64,000 bases of DNA from Lingula anatina (Eukaryota; Brachiopoda; Lingulata; Lingulida; Lingulidae). Positions 20,968 through 32,651 of the stretch are shown one piece after another. The notes below the pieces were generated by a model. That model was not told where the DNA came from. It worked only from the letters and a program-made list of their open reading frames with translations, and did not search any database. The stretch is from NCBI RefSeq assembly GCF_001039355.2, contig NW_019775451.1, forward strand, positions 314,858-378,857, read 5' to 3'. Made by a program: the position numbers and the translations under genes. Each line of letters opens with the position of its first letter. Within the stretch, counting starts at the first letter, position 1.

Positions 20968-21004
20968 CTGAAAAAAGATCAAATATTTGTTCAGGCCTTC
21001 CCAA

Positions 21005-21005
21005 N
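21005..21005. other. Single-N assembly join that truncates copy D
   Basis: The sequence changes from array intron to unrelated DNA at this base. Confidence 0.65.
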
Positions 21006-21384
21006 TTTCAGCACATGTCTAAGCGAAATCACAGTTGTATGGGATGTGTATTGAGAATCGTGTCAGCATGCCTATACAAAAAATCCACTTTTGTATATAA
21101 AGCATATAAGGTGTGTAAATTTAGAACAGTTAAGTCAAATTTTAAAATTTCATCAAATTTTATGTTGGTATACATTTATGCTATTAGTGTAATTGAGCAC
21201 TACAGCAGCAAAAATTAAAGATAATGACACACGAAACCACAATGCTTTGTGACTTGGTTTTATAGCACGTCTTTTAAGAATATTTTCAGCATATCAAGAA
21301 GGTGTCCAAACAGGGCTAATAACTAATAACGGGACTATCACCACATGAGTTCCAGCTGGGCTTGGCCATGGGTTTCTAAAAGAA

Positions 21385-21500
21385 CTTGCCAACGAGGTCG
21401 GTTGGTGGGAGAAACGTCAGCCCCAGTAAACTTTTACCTCATGTGAAACCAATGTGGAACCCAAGACCAACTTCAAGGCCAATTGCGCCCCATACGACAT
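21385..21500 (-). pseudogene. Degenerate folate-receptor-like exon 4 relic
   Basis: The plus-strand text 'ggtgggagaaacgtcagccccagt' through 'ctcatgtgaaaccaat' and 'cttcaaggcc' parallels the 3' end of exon 4 plus flank in copy B (8650-8720: gtgggaggaacttcagcctcagt, cctgtgacaccaat, cttcaagggcc). Many substitutions and indels have destroyed the frame. It marks the right edge of the array beyond the gap. Confidence 0.55.
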
Positions 21501-21566
21501 GTGTAAAAAAAACTGAGGGTCCGTGTAACAAAAAGCCCGCCCTCCATTTAATTATAATAGTTTGGA
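21500..21566. repeat. Left half of an interspersed repeat split by a transposon
   Basis: 'gagggtccgtgtaac..gcccgccctccatttaattataatagtttgg' resembles 27110-27160. The right half resumes at about 22258. Confidence 0.6.
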
Positions 21567-22257
21567 TTATAACCTGGCTCACGTTTCACAAAGAATCTTA
21601 AATCCGTAGTTGACTAGCTCAAGCTGAATGGCCTAGCTAGGTCGACTACGCTACAGTCGACTAGGAGTAGTCGACGCGCACAAGAAACTCTTCAAGAAAA
21701 GGAGGTGTAAAATTCCAAAAGTTTCACAAGACATGATGTTTCATTGCCTCTTTCGGCCGAGAACGATCGTTTAGAAACAATAAAAATCAGCCAAAACATA
21801 AACAAAGTTTGTTTTTGAACTTTATTGATTAGTTTCACTTCAATACAACTTCAAAGTAACAGTTAAACATTAGCTTGTCGTGGAACACTGCTGACGGACG
21901 TCTAGCGGTCAAAAACATAAACAAACACGCGATCGGCTGGGTGAAGTGGCATTTCATTTTTTATTTCAATTTCAGTGCTATTCAAGGATATTATAATACA
22001 ATATCTTGAAGGAGGTATGTTCTTTCCAAAATTTTTTTGTTTATGCTCTCATTTACCGAGTTTTAGTTGAGCTTGCCGACTTAAGTCTCCTCCCGAGGAG
22101 GCTAGACATCGTCGACTAGCAGCTAAGAAAAAAACGACGTAAGCGACCTTTTAGATTCTTTGTGAAACAGGACTTAGTGACGTAATGACTTAATTACGTT
22201 GGTAACCAAGCTCTTAGTCAGGGAAACCGACTTAAGTTTTTTTGTTAAACGGGGGCC
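21567..22257. mobile_element. Non-autonomous inverted-repeat transposon, about 690 bp
   Basis: Left end GGCTCACGTTTCACAAAGAATCTTAAA; the reverse complement of the right end reads GGCCCCCGTTTAACAAAAAAACTTAAG. Internal copies of the arm (agattctttgtgaaac at 22150) and GTCGACTA-rich inverted segments suggest nesting of two related elements. No transposase frame. An empty-site homologue lies at 27110-27240 in this same window. Confidence 0.7.
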
Positions 22258-22380
22258 TGACCTAAATGGTCCAAAATCAAAGACGAGTTTTAATTGTACT
22301 AATGGATGGGAGGACACTCTATCATGGGGGATTGATCTCTGTCACGTCACACCGGCTACCACCCACCTGCGCCAAAGCTG
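22258..22380. repeat. Right half of the split interspersed repeat
   Basis: 'cctgacctaaatggtccaaaatcaaagacgag', 'aatggatggg' and 'gtcacgtcacaccgg' parallel 27165-27240. Confidence 0.6.
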
Positions 22381-23784
22381 CATGTGCTGCCATACAGAAC
22401 CTTATACACTGTGGTAAATAAACCGCCCTTTCTTTTGCTGTCTAGCCTCTTTTCTCTCGTGGAACTGTAGTTACCTTCAACTTCCTACACGGGTTAAACG
22501 CGTTACCATTATTTGATAATCGGTCAATAACTAACCATAGGTAATGATGGTTGTTTTATTAGGTCATATATTTACTGAACGAATATCTAGGCACCTTGAG
22601 GCAAATATGCGTTTTTTCCAAACAGTGTTTAATACTTATGTGTAAATCATAGGTGATATAATTAGCGTAAGAGAGAGGTACAATGAACTGATACTGGAAA
22701 TAGAATTCACAAACACCAATAGTAAAAAATGTACACATTTCAGCGTCAGTGATAAAAAAAGATTCACATCTGAGTACAAGTTACTACAGTACAAGGTTTA
22801 ACGTAGGTTGTTGCAAGTGTATATCCTTTCCTACTGTAACGCGCTGCAATGCAATGATTGTAATAATCGTGCAGTCCAGAATACGACTTTTAAAATGTGT
22901 AACTTTGGTGCAAGTCTACATATAACCTTCAACCCAAGGACAACTCATTAACGTGCGATGATTTCATTTGCGTAAAATAACAGATGGACAGACTCAAAAG
23001 CAGTATGAAGTACAACGACGAGTTAATAAAATACAACAAACACTAGCGCTAAATCCTTTAAAAAACTCTGCAGCACGTTTTCAATTATAAGAAAGAATTT
23101 ATGCGCCATTATGTTTTCTATTGTAACGGCAGTGGTACAACCCGGGTTCTTTATAAGCATACAGTTGTCAGATAGTTCTTAGGATCGCGATACGAGTAGG
23201 CAAAACTATACAAATCACTCCCCAACAAGTTAAAGTCAGAGCACAAGATAATGAATTTTGAGATTCGAGAAGGAGACATTTGGAGATAGACTACAATTAT
23301 CAGTCTGGCTATGACAAAGTACAACATAAACTGGCAAAAGTCTCCTCTGTCCTGACCACTTATATAAAACCCTCGCAATCAATTTTGCTCATCACTGCCA
23401 TTAGCTCAGTAGTTAAAATGAGTATTCTTCGAACAGTTAATATGGAAATAAGTAACTCATTTAAATATATCACTGAAAACTATTCCAACGCTCTACTTTA
23501 TCAATATCAGTGTCTTTCAATCCACATTACCAATGTCATTTGTGTTGCGGAAGTGAAACGTTTTCTCTTCAGCTCGTACAACATAATAAACTACCGCCGT
23601 AAAGTGATCACTGTGCCTTGAAAGACTGATTCCCCATCCTTATCACCAAGTAATCAACAAAACCAACCAGGGGAACATGGCATAATGCGGTGCAACTAAG
23701 ACTCCTAACAATTCATTCTCTCCCGGCAGATGTACGACGTCGTCTCAACTAACACATTATTATCCCTCACAGTTCATCGCTTCA
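22381..23784. other. No gene seen
   Basis: AT-rich sequence with short scattered open frames and no recognisable exon, repeat or RNA gene. Confidence 0.45.
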
Positions 23785-24084
23785 CTGGTGCCTCTACGAC
23801 AATCCAGTCACCGCTGACTGATGTTTCCAGAACAATCCGGTAAGTGTTGACTTGTGTATCCTCAACAATCCGGCAAGTGTTGACTGGTGTCCCTACAACA
23901 ATCCGGTAAGTGTTGACTGGTGTCTTTACAACAATCCAGCCAAAGCGATCGCTGCCTGGTGTCTCTAAAACAATCCGGTAACAGGCGACTGTCGTCTTTA
24001 CAGCAATCCGGTTTCAGGAGTTTGGTGCCACTACAACAATCCGGTTACTGGTAAATGGTGCCTCTATATCGATCCGGTTTCTCA
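23785..24084. repeat. Minisatellite, period about 36 bp, eight copies
   Basis: Diverged tandem units built round 'acaatccggtaagtgttgactggtgtct'. It ends about 80 bases past the UNC93A-like stop codon, so it is probably in or just beyond the 3' UTR. Confidence 0.85.
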
Positions 24085-24165
24085 CATCTTTTTATCTTAT
24101 TCATTGGGTCAAAACCAATAACAATTTAAAGGTCGCCTTGGCCACGGGGGTTAGTACGCGTTCTT

Positions 24166-26451
24166 TCAGGTCGGCGCTTTTACTGCGGTGGTGGATATTG
24201 CAGTAGACCTGCTGGACGTGCTGGCTTCGTTGGCGTTTTGGGGGTTGGCCAGTACGTCTGTCGGTCCTTCCTGTCGCATGTTGTACTCAGCCAGAACGTA
24301 ACACATTATAGCGAAGGTGAGGAGACTCATGATAATGTACAGTTTCACAGAGGCACACGCCACGGCGCCCAGGCCGAACGCCATCGCGGCGCCAAAACCC
24401 TGCAACAGTCGAAAGTTCGCAAAGGCCACTTCGTGTTCGTTGGGACAACTTATGGCAATAAGAGCTGTAAAGGAAAAATAAATAACGTTACTATTCATAT
24501 GTAAGAGTTTTATCGTCAAATTCTCATTCCTATGTTGCTTTCACCCTGACTAGCAGTTTATTTTTGCTTTAAAAATCTAGAATATATTTGAAAAGAACAA
24601 CAAGTATTACTTTGGTCGAAACACTAAATAATGAAAAAAAACTCTTTCGGCTGTTTAATACTTTAATAGGCGGTATCTATAAGATATTCTATATTTCTAT
24701 ATACTACCCCTGCTCATATTGTGAATGCGATTGCTGGGTACGGGAAGCAATCTTAGGCAGTTTACTGTGACAAGTCGCGTGCCTGAACTAGCAGTGGGAT
24801 ATATTATGACCGTTCTCAAATAATCTGTTGAAATTACGCGGTGTAACTTGGGTGTAATGTCAGGACTGTAAGCGCACCTTAATGGTATAAGCCTAGTATT
24901 TACTTACTATTGCATTGCGTCTGCCACACCGCATCACAAACCCCCCAAAACGCAGCCACAATGAAGAACACTGCCACTTCCTCTTCGCTGGGCATCCACA
25001 TAATCAGCAGAACCATCAGAGCGATATGGACGATGCCCCCGACTCCGATGATGACCTCTCGCTGGATCTTCTTCGCCAACATGGCGACGAATATTGAGCT
25101 CCCGCAGTTGGCTACACCCAGTGTAATCATACAGTAGCCGATGTATTTGGAGCCCAATTTGCAAGCGATAAATGACTAGAAGAGAACGGTAAAAAGCATT
25201 CACCAAAATGAATATCAAAGTGAGATTTTCCAAACATCCTTTGGTAGAAAAGTTTGCACAGAAATCCCAATGAGGATTCATTTAAATAATAAGCAAAAAA
25301 GACCTAAATACTAACGATCCTCTTTATTGTAGGATTTTTGACAATTTTTCAAATTCATCATTGTTTGCGCACTGATCGATTTGGACGAACTGGTGCAGAA
25401 CATGCTTTACGACCTGAACATCCAAATACACGTCTCCTTTCCAAACTGCTTAATTCCATAACGGTTTCAGTTTCAGTGAATACTTAATCTTAGGTGTACT
25501 TACCTTTGTAAAATCGGCGTAAACGAACCCTTGTTCGAAGCCGTTAAAAATGAGCAACGGTATCAGAAGACGGAACGTTTTATGGTGAAACATGTGGGTA
25601 AAACTCTGTCGGACCACCTGCAAGTACAGTTTGATACGTTTACTACAAACTGAGAAAGAAAGAAAGAAAGAAAGAAGCAGATCCTATTGACATAAAAGTA
25701 AGAGACTGACACCACGGCCCATCCAGAGCTCCTTCTTCCAGCGCTTTAAATAAAATCCTTAAGATGTTTTCCCACCCCCTTACCTTCCCCAAGTAAGACA
25801 CGATGCATTTCCGGGTGCATAACGAACGTTTTTGGGGTAAAAACTCGCCGGTCAGAAATTTGATCCTCTTTTCCTCGTTCTGTTTATCTTAGATGCACCA
25901 GTGGATTATATTTCGCCCGTCTCTCTTCAACTGTCAGAATTGTGAAGTCTTTAATTTATATCCTTAGACTTTTCCGTAAGTGGCTTGTCATATTATCGAG
26001 ATCAATACTGACATGCTTTAATAAAGTGACGCATTCCATTTATCTTTTATATCATTTCCCATTGGAAACGTTGCTGTAAATATACCCAACAGTGCTTTTG
26101 CAGTAGAACCACCTGGCACTCATTGAATACTGGTTAATATGCGTGTTATACATTGTATATATGTAAACCATATTGCAGAGAGAAAAAAGGGGGATGAAAT
26201 ATACACGTAAGACAAATATAAATCTATTGCGTAATCAAAGGATCTACAAATACACTAAAAGGGCGTTATGTTAGTGGGGTCTGATGTTTTTAAAATCAAA
26301 TGAGTGTTACCGACCTCTTTCAAGCTTTCCTGGTGCTCCATCCTTGCACTGATCTTACTAAGAAATAACACAACGAGTGTCAACCCCACAAACGTCAATG
26401 ACGCAAATATCACCATCAGCGTGACAATTGTACTTTGTGCCCATTGCACCT
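24166..26451 (-). CDS. UNC93A-like membrane protein, C-terminal four exons (partial)
   Basis: Member of the UNC93/MFS-fold membrane proteins. Exon a (about 26315-26451) encodes EVQWAQSTIVTLMVIFASLT, a membrane helix. Exon b (25504-25617) encodes VVRQSFTHMFHHKTFRLLIP and NGFEQGFVYADFTK. Exon c (24908-25175) encodes GSKYIGYCMITLGVANCGSS and FWGVCDAVWQTQCN, the family signature before the final helices. Exon d (24166-24464) encodes NEHEVAFANFRLLQGFGAAM, a VKLYIIMSLL helix and a Ser/Thr-rich cytoplasmic tail ending KAPT. Joins b-c and c-d are GT/AG with matching phases (0 and 1). Join a-b only keeps frame with a weak donor (GAG|GTCGGT); the better-looking GTAACA donor at 26310 would shift it. The first ~200 residues expected from human UNC93A are missing upstream, where a lone N lies at 26559. 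Its transport substrate is not predictable. Confidence 0.87.
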
Positions 26452-27109
26452 CTGAAAAAGACAGAGAATAGATATCATTCAAAGCTCCAAAATGCGGTTG
26501 TAGTAACGCACGCATATTTACAGTGCGCGCGTTTGAGTCTTTCTCAAGTAAAGTCACANTGCTCTGCCTGGAACTGAAAGCGGTACTTGATAATTCATAT
26601 AAACCGACGCTCGCCTGCCCCTCCCCACCAATCCCCCCACCCCCCCCGGTCTGGCCCTTAAATGCCCATCCTCCACTTCACTTCACTCCGTGCAAAACAC
26701 GGTATTAATATGACAATAAATCAGTTACAAATGAACTGAAGCTTATTCGCATGTGGTCTTACACAGTAGCTCCGTTATCATGACCGAGATGAATATCTCT
26801 GAGTAGAAACCCATCTCCAATGTGTGAAACGCAAACGAGGAAACTTACAAGGACACACTGGTCTCTTTTATACTGGACGAAATAGCCTAACTTGGGATTA
26901 ATTTTATCTATCATCTACTAAATCTTTGTATTGCATGTTGTTATGTGATTTGAGGATGCCGCCTACTCCATGTGGCGGCGATCTTGATACTGCATACTTT
27001 AAGAGAGAATGGACATTCAAATATATACCACAACACTTGCCAAGCTTAAGTGAGACAAATTAACTGTATGTGTCTTATTGGCCGGTGTAACGAAACTGAT
27101 AGCCTATGA
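26452..27109. other. No gene seen; contains lone N at 26559
   Basis: The missing 5' exons of the UNC93A-like gene should lie here or beyond. None is visible, which suggests that the N joins non-adjacent sequence. A poly-C/CCA-rich patch lies at 26620-26650. Confidence 0.5.
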
Positions 27110-27240
27110 GGGTCTGCGTAAATGAAAGTCCGCCCTCAATATAGTTATAATGGTTAGGGTTAGTCTGACCTAAGGGGGTCAAAATCTAGGGCGAGGCTTA
27201 ACTGTGCAAATGAATGGGGTACTCTGTCACGTTACACCGG
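27110..27240. repeat. Uninterrupted interspersed repeat (empty-site homologue)
   Basis: It is the continuous version of the repeat that is split at 21566/22258: 'gagggtctgcgtaa', 'gtccgccctcaatatagttataatggtt', then 'ctgacctaagggggtcaaaatctagggcgag', ending 'gtcacgttacaccgg'. Confidence 0.65.
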
Positions 27241-27702
27241 GAACAGATTTGTAGTGAAAAATGGAGCAAAAAATCCAACACTTAAACCGCGAAACGATAT
27301 CTAAGTAAGGTCTTCTACTTCGCATTTTCCGATCTGCGCATATTTGGCACATGAGTAATTCTGACGGTAACATTTGAGAATTAAAATTAATAACGCAGTA
27401 TAATCTGCAATTCAGTCTACTATTAAAGCTTTATTTTATTATTATCTAAGTACAGGGTAGATATCAACTGTACATTACGTTTTGAAAATGGCTCTAAGAA
27501 CAATAAACATGTACAGTTCTACTGGCCAATGTGCAGCTTTTACTAGTCAGTCCAGAAAGTGACAAGAACCGCAGACAAGTGTAAATTTCCATCTATGTTT
27601 GTAGGAGGCATAATTAATATATTGTAAATAAACTAAACCTTGTCGTATAAAATATAGTGCCAAATGTTAAATTTCCCAAATTATATGTCGATAAATATTT
27701 AC
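27241..27702. other. No gene seen
   Basis: AT-rich. Any second exon of the signal-peptide gene at 27703-27790 would lie here, but none can be identified. Confidence 0.45.
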
Positions 27703-27790
27703 CGTTATGGACTATAAAGTCGACATTTCTCTTACTGGACCCCAAAATAACCAATAGCAGACACATAATAATAATGATAAATTTATCCAT
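27703..27790 (-). CDS. Orphan signal-peptide first exon
   Basis: From ATG 27790 the minus strand reads MDKFIIIIMCLLLVILGSSK then RNVDFIVHN, ending at a donor G|GTAAAT after 88 nt (phase 1). The residues form a textbook signal peptide. A perfect TGACGTCA lies 32 bases upstream of the ATG and an AGTATAAGA TATA-like box lies between. I do not recognise the protein and find no later exon before the N at 26559. A chance open frame is possible. Confidence 0.4.
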
Positions 27791-27821
27791 TTTAATATCT
27801 TATACTGCTATCTAATAAGAA

Positions 27822-27829
27822 TGACGTCA
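27822..27829. promoter_or_regulatory. Perfect CRE palindrome TGACGTCA
   Basis: Just upstream of the candidate signal-peptide exon; a CREB/ATF-type site. Confidence 0.45.
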
Positions 27830-28186
27830 ACCTCGTGCGATGAAAATGTATGCATGCGGCCACCACGAAAATAAGGACAACGTTGACGTAAATTTGACTG
27901 CAATATTTGCCTAACTGGCAATTCATTCATCAGTTTTTTCCACACATCTAACTGGTTGCTGTGGCTTTCTGGTGGGAAATGAAAAAGCTCTACAAAAAAG
28001 ATAAAAAAGAAAATCTCTGCTCTCTGTCTGTCTGCCTGTCTGTCTAAGGATGGAGTTTGATATGGTTAACCTAGATATGTCCTCTGTTCATAAAAGCTTT
28101 GTGTCTGTGACAGAGCTTCACTTGGAACTGATAACCACCAATTCTGTTAAAACTACTGCTTCGAAGGAATGGAATTATTATTATTA

Positions 28187-28219
<33 letters not shown>

Positions 28220-29089
28220 TTATTATCAATGTTTTTGTTTTTTGTGAGATCTATACAGAACGATATTATATATGTCAACACACATGTATAATAATTTGTT
28301 CCACACAAAGTCTTAGCCTGCTTTTTGACAGGATGGATCAATACGAAGCTGGTCTACTAAGATGGAATTATCTTCGGTCTGGAATTTCAACACCTCATTT
28401 GCTTTTTGTGAAACAGGCTGAACTGATTCATCTGTTTGAACTACTACTGACTATCCGTTTAATATGGACAAGATGAGATCGAAAGCCCCGGTGCTTTTTA
28501 TATGGACCTTTCTTGTCGATCTTGTTCCCACGTGTCTATGTCTTCATTCCTGTTGTGTTTTTGCTTCATATCACCCCTGCTTATTATAATCTTTCGGTCC
28601 ACCATATTTTCTGGAGTTCACGAGACCATCACCAACGGAATTTCCAACTAACCATATACACTATTTTCTCAGGTACAAGTCACTAACCCGCTCCCCCTCC
28701 TGCAACCACTGTTACCAAAATGGCATTTCTTTTTTCAATCACATATCTTGAAAGTCAAGGAGGTGCTAACATCAGATATAATTTTATTAAATCTGACATC
28801 GCAGCTGACACCAGTGGTTACATCTAGGTTTGAAATTCCTGTTAATGGAGTCCTTACACGTGAGAAAGGCTTAGCCCTTGATCCAAGATTTTCACCCCAC
28901 CCCAGCCACTTAATTTTGTTTTCGCGTATTCGAACTCCTCACAAATAGCTTTGGCAAATAGTATATAGTCATTTCTGTTAGCATACAAGGAGTAAACGGA
29001 GTCAAGAACTGGGTTGCGCTGCATTAACTTGAGGCCTCGTTTTTGTGAACCCACATGAGGTTAGAAATCTAAAGGATATGTTCAAGACT
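27830..29089. other. No gene seen; TAG/TAT microsatellite inside
   Basis: A trinucleotide repeat (tta/tag, 28174-28227) is the only clear structure. A 66-codon minus frame at 28854-29054 has no recognisable domain. Confidence 0.45.
28174..28227. repeat. (TTA)n/(GTA)n trinucleotide repeat
   Basis: Runs of tta, then ten gta/tag units, then tta again. Confidence 0.9.
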
Positions 29090-30012
29090 GTTGTCTCGCA
29101 GGGGAACATATATGATATAAAACAAAGGCTGCTAAGGCAAATACTCATAAAAAATGTGAGAAGCTCCATACGCGTCGCCTATCGACCCAATTTGAACATT
29201 TCAATCACCTTTATAAAGATAGGCCCAATAAAATATGCCCGAGATATTTTTTTCGAGTTAATGATATTGGGGTCGTCTGGTGGAACGTATTTGATTAATT
29301 TCCGTTCGTGGGTAGACCTCGCTCTGCGAAACAGAGAGTAAACATATCCAAATTATCTCCTTTACAATCTAATAAGAATAATGTGCTTCAGAGAAGCCCC
29401 CACGTGCTGTCTTCAGAAAGATGAACTCCCTATACGGGCACTGTTTTACACTTTATGGTACTCAGTTGGCATAGGCAGTTGGGTCATTCCATAAAATGAG
29501 GACGTTTGAGTTGTGTCAGTTTCGAATTCATTTTGTGTAATATTTGCTCTTTTATATCACTGCACAAATACTGTGGGTTTCTTTCCATATCGGCCGGTAC
29601 CCCCAAAACAGTGAAAATAATGTGGCAAGTCCGAATTAGGCACATGTTACACAAAATATGCGTCAACGACCAAAAGGGTTTACATTTTTGTGGAACGTCC
29701 CAAGTGTTGGGAGCTTATAGGAAAAGGGCGCTTGACTCCCAAGACAAACAACACATTGATTCTATTGATAATTCTGACATTTTGCCTCTTTTACAAACAG
29801 TACACTTCAAATTATATGTGCACCGAGTAACTCCATATCTTGGCTTTCTTCGTCCCTAATGGTCCCATGAAACACAGCACAGGTGCTGAACTTACTTATG
29901 CCCCGATTTTAGTACTTAGAAAGGTTCGCCAAATTATCAATGGATTCACCGAATTTCCGGTTTTGGAGTTTAAGCCTCTTGTTTGGTGATCCAGTCCCTG
30001 GTTCATCCGTGT

Positions 30013-30070
<58 letters not shown>

Positions 30071-31679
30071 TTTGCGACTCTCCTTCTCCCGCACACCACA
30101 CACTCTTTCCTAAAACAAAAATGAGAATACAAAAGGCGCCCTGTAATTCACATTTAACAAATAACTCAAGTGTTGTTTCATGTAAAACAAAGTATCTTGT
30201 CATTAAGGTTCTACGAAGTCTTAATTTTATACTGAGAGAGATCTGCTTAGCGAGGTCATTTTAACCAGAAACCATTGTCACCTAGCTGTTTCAAGGAATA
30301 TCCATTAGCTAAATTTCCCAGGAAAACAAGGTAATCCTAAATTTCCAAGTAGAAACAATTTACCGATAATTTCAATTTGTTTATTCTCTTCGAACTATAC
30401 TGCCCCAAGTGACAGGAAAAGTTAGATAAAACAGTTCGCAGATCAGTCGGCTGGACTTGAAACAACGATGTTGTGTACTGATAACAAACTTTGTACCACG
30501 TCTTATCAGAATTCTCAGCATACATTTTGAGTTACTTGCTAGACTACCTTGGTTTAGATTTTTTGGACGTTTACGCCAGGTGTTGCTTGACGTGATATTA
30601 GTGAGTCCATTCCCGTTTCATATACTATGACTGCATTCTGTGAAGTTGTAATTTGAGTGTTTTTAGTATCAATCAGCCAAGGCACTGGTGTCGTTATTAC
30701 GTTCACGCCAGACAGACGCAGACTAATTGCAGTTAATTTCCCAATATTTCTGTGAAAATCCAATTATGCGTTCGATGCTCGACATTACGTAAGAGTCTAT
30801 GTTAGTAAAGAAAGCATATCACAAAAAAAGGTAAGGTTACAAGGTACTTTGCGCATACCATGAAATTAAGTTGACGGCCACATGTTGGTGCATTGGAATA
30901 CGCCAAACGTTGGCTACTTGTTTATTGTGGGTTGTTCAATACGAACAAATGCCCCCCCCCCCCCCCCCAATAAAAACGGCCATAAAAAAGTGTGATGAAC
31001 TTAATCGTTATGTCATTAGGTACATATTAATTAATGATAAATACTATGACTACTGATTACTATTTCTGTTACGATGGTGATTCATTTTTAATGTTTATCT
31101 CTCCATATATATTACTTTATTTCCTTTTTAATCTTCTAGCTTCTTGCAGAAATGGGTATTTTAGTAAATTGTTTGATTTTAGTGACAAATGGATCATTTT
31201 GTTTTAGTAATGTTAAGAGCAGTCACATCTGTTACAAGTTTATAGTATGACACTTACTCAGATAATAGACACCATCACATGTCGATAATGACAGGCAACC
31301 GCCCTCATATCTAGACTTGGCTTTAATTTTGTAACTTACATTTAAAATGTCAACGACATCTTTTACATTTTGGACTTAAAAGTTAGCAGTCATGGATAAT
31401 CACTGATTACCCATTGCGCATGCCCAGTTGGGCCCCATATGTTCAATTCATGGGCTAGCTAAGCTTTCATTGGCTGAAATTCTACCATGAGTTCCACTAG
31501 GGCCCCCTATAGTATATTTTAACAGTGATTTTAAAACTATCAATATGCCAGCCCAGTAGGGAAAGCTAAACAGACCGGCAAAGGTGTGATCAATGAAACC
31601 CGGCTTGGGCCTATCGGTAAAGCGTATAGGTAACTTATTGACTCCATATTGGTACCGTATTGGTAACAAATTGAATCCA
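29090..31679. repeat. Direct duplication, copy 1 (2.6 kb)
   Basis: Begins 'gttgtctcgcaggggaacat' and ends in a 33-bp minisatellite at the lone N (31680). It is nearly identical to 31681-34339 apart from substitutions and short indels. Includes a (CT)n(CA)n run (30018-30070) and a C-run (30953-30968). Open frames inside carry only scattered missense changes, and indels between copies break some, so I infer no gene. Confidence 0.9.
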
Positions 31680-31680
31680 N
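31680..31680. other. Single-N join between the two duplicated segments
   Basis: Copy 1 stops inside a 33-bp minisatellite unit at this N and copy 2 starts one base later at the beginning of the repeat, as expected for a gap join or retained haplotig. Confidence 0.75.
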
Positions 31681-32603
31681 GCTGTCTCGCAGGGGAACAT
31701 ATATGATATAGAACAAAGGCTGCTAAGGCAAATACTCATAAAAAATGTGAGAAGCATCATACGCGTCGCCTATCGACCCAATTTGAACATTTCAATCACC
31801 TTTATAAAGATAGGCCCAATAAAATATGCCCGAGATATTTTTTTCGAGTTAATGATATTGGGGTCGTCTGGTGGAACGTATTTGATTAATTTCCGTTCGT
31901 GGGTAGACCTCGCTCTGCGAAACAGAGAGTAAACATATCCAAATTATCTCCTTTACAATCTAATAAGAATAATGTGCTTCAGAGAAGCCCCCACGTGCTG
32001 TCTTCAGAAAGATGAACTCCCTATACGGGCACTGTTTTACACTTTATGGTACTCAGTTGGCATAGGCAGTTGGGTCATTCCATAAAATGAGGACGTTTGA
32101 GTTGTGTCATTTTCGAATTCATTTTGTGTAATATTTGCTCTTTTATATCACTGCACAAATACTGTGGGTTTCTTTCCATATCGGCCGGTACCCCCAAAAC
32201 AGTGAAAATAATGTGGCAAGTCCGAATTAGGCACATGTTACACAAAATGTGCGTCAACGACCAAAAGGGTTTACATTTTTGTGGAACGTCCCAAGTGTTG
32301 GGAGCTTATAGGAAAAGGGCGCTTGACTCCCAAGACAAACAACACATTGATTCTATTGATAATTCTGACATTTTGCATCTTTTACAAACAGTACACTTCA
32401 AATTATATGTGCACCGAGTAACTCCATATCTTGGCTTTCTTCATCCCTAATGGTCCCATGAAACACAGCACAGGTGCTGAACTTACTTATGCCCCGATTT
32501 TAGTACTTAGAAAGGTTCGCCAAATTATCAATGGATTCAACGAATTTCCGGTTTTGGAGTTTAAGCCTCTTGTTTGGTGATCCAGTCCCTGGTTCATCCG
32601 TGT

Positions 32604-32651
<48 letters not shown>

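Noticed and set aside
24934-25281. 115-codon minus frame overlapping the UNC93A-like exon
   Set aside because: Alternative frame of a well-supported exon (24908-25175).
29506-29859. 117-codon open frame, also present in the second copy at 32097-32450
   Set aside because: The copies differ by several missense changes and hardly any silent ones, no domain is recognisable, and neighbouring frames break by indels between copies.
30554-30763. Plausible-looking minus-strand frame (ending near PGVNVQKI) with a counterpart at 33118-33348
   Set aside because: Indels of 2 and 4 bases between the copies next to it break any spliced continuation; probably non-coding.
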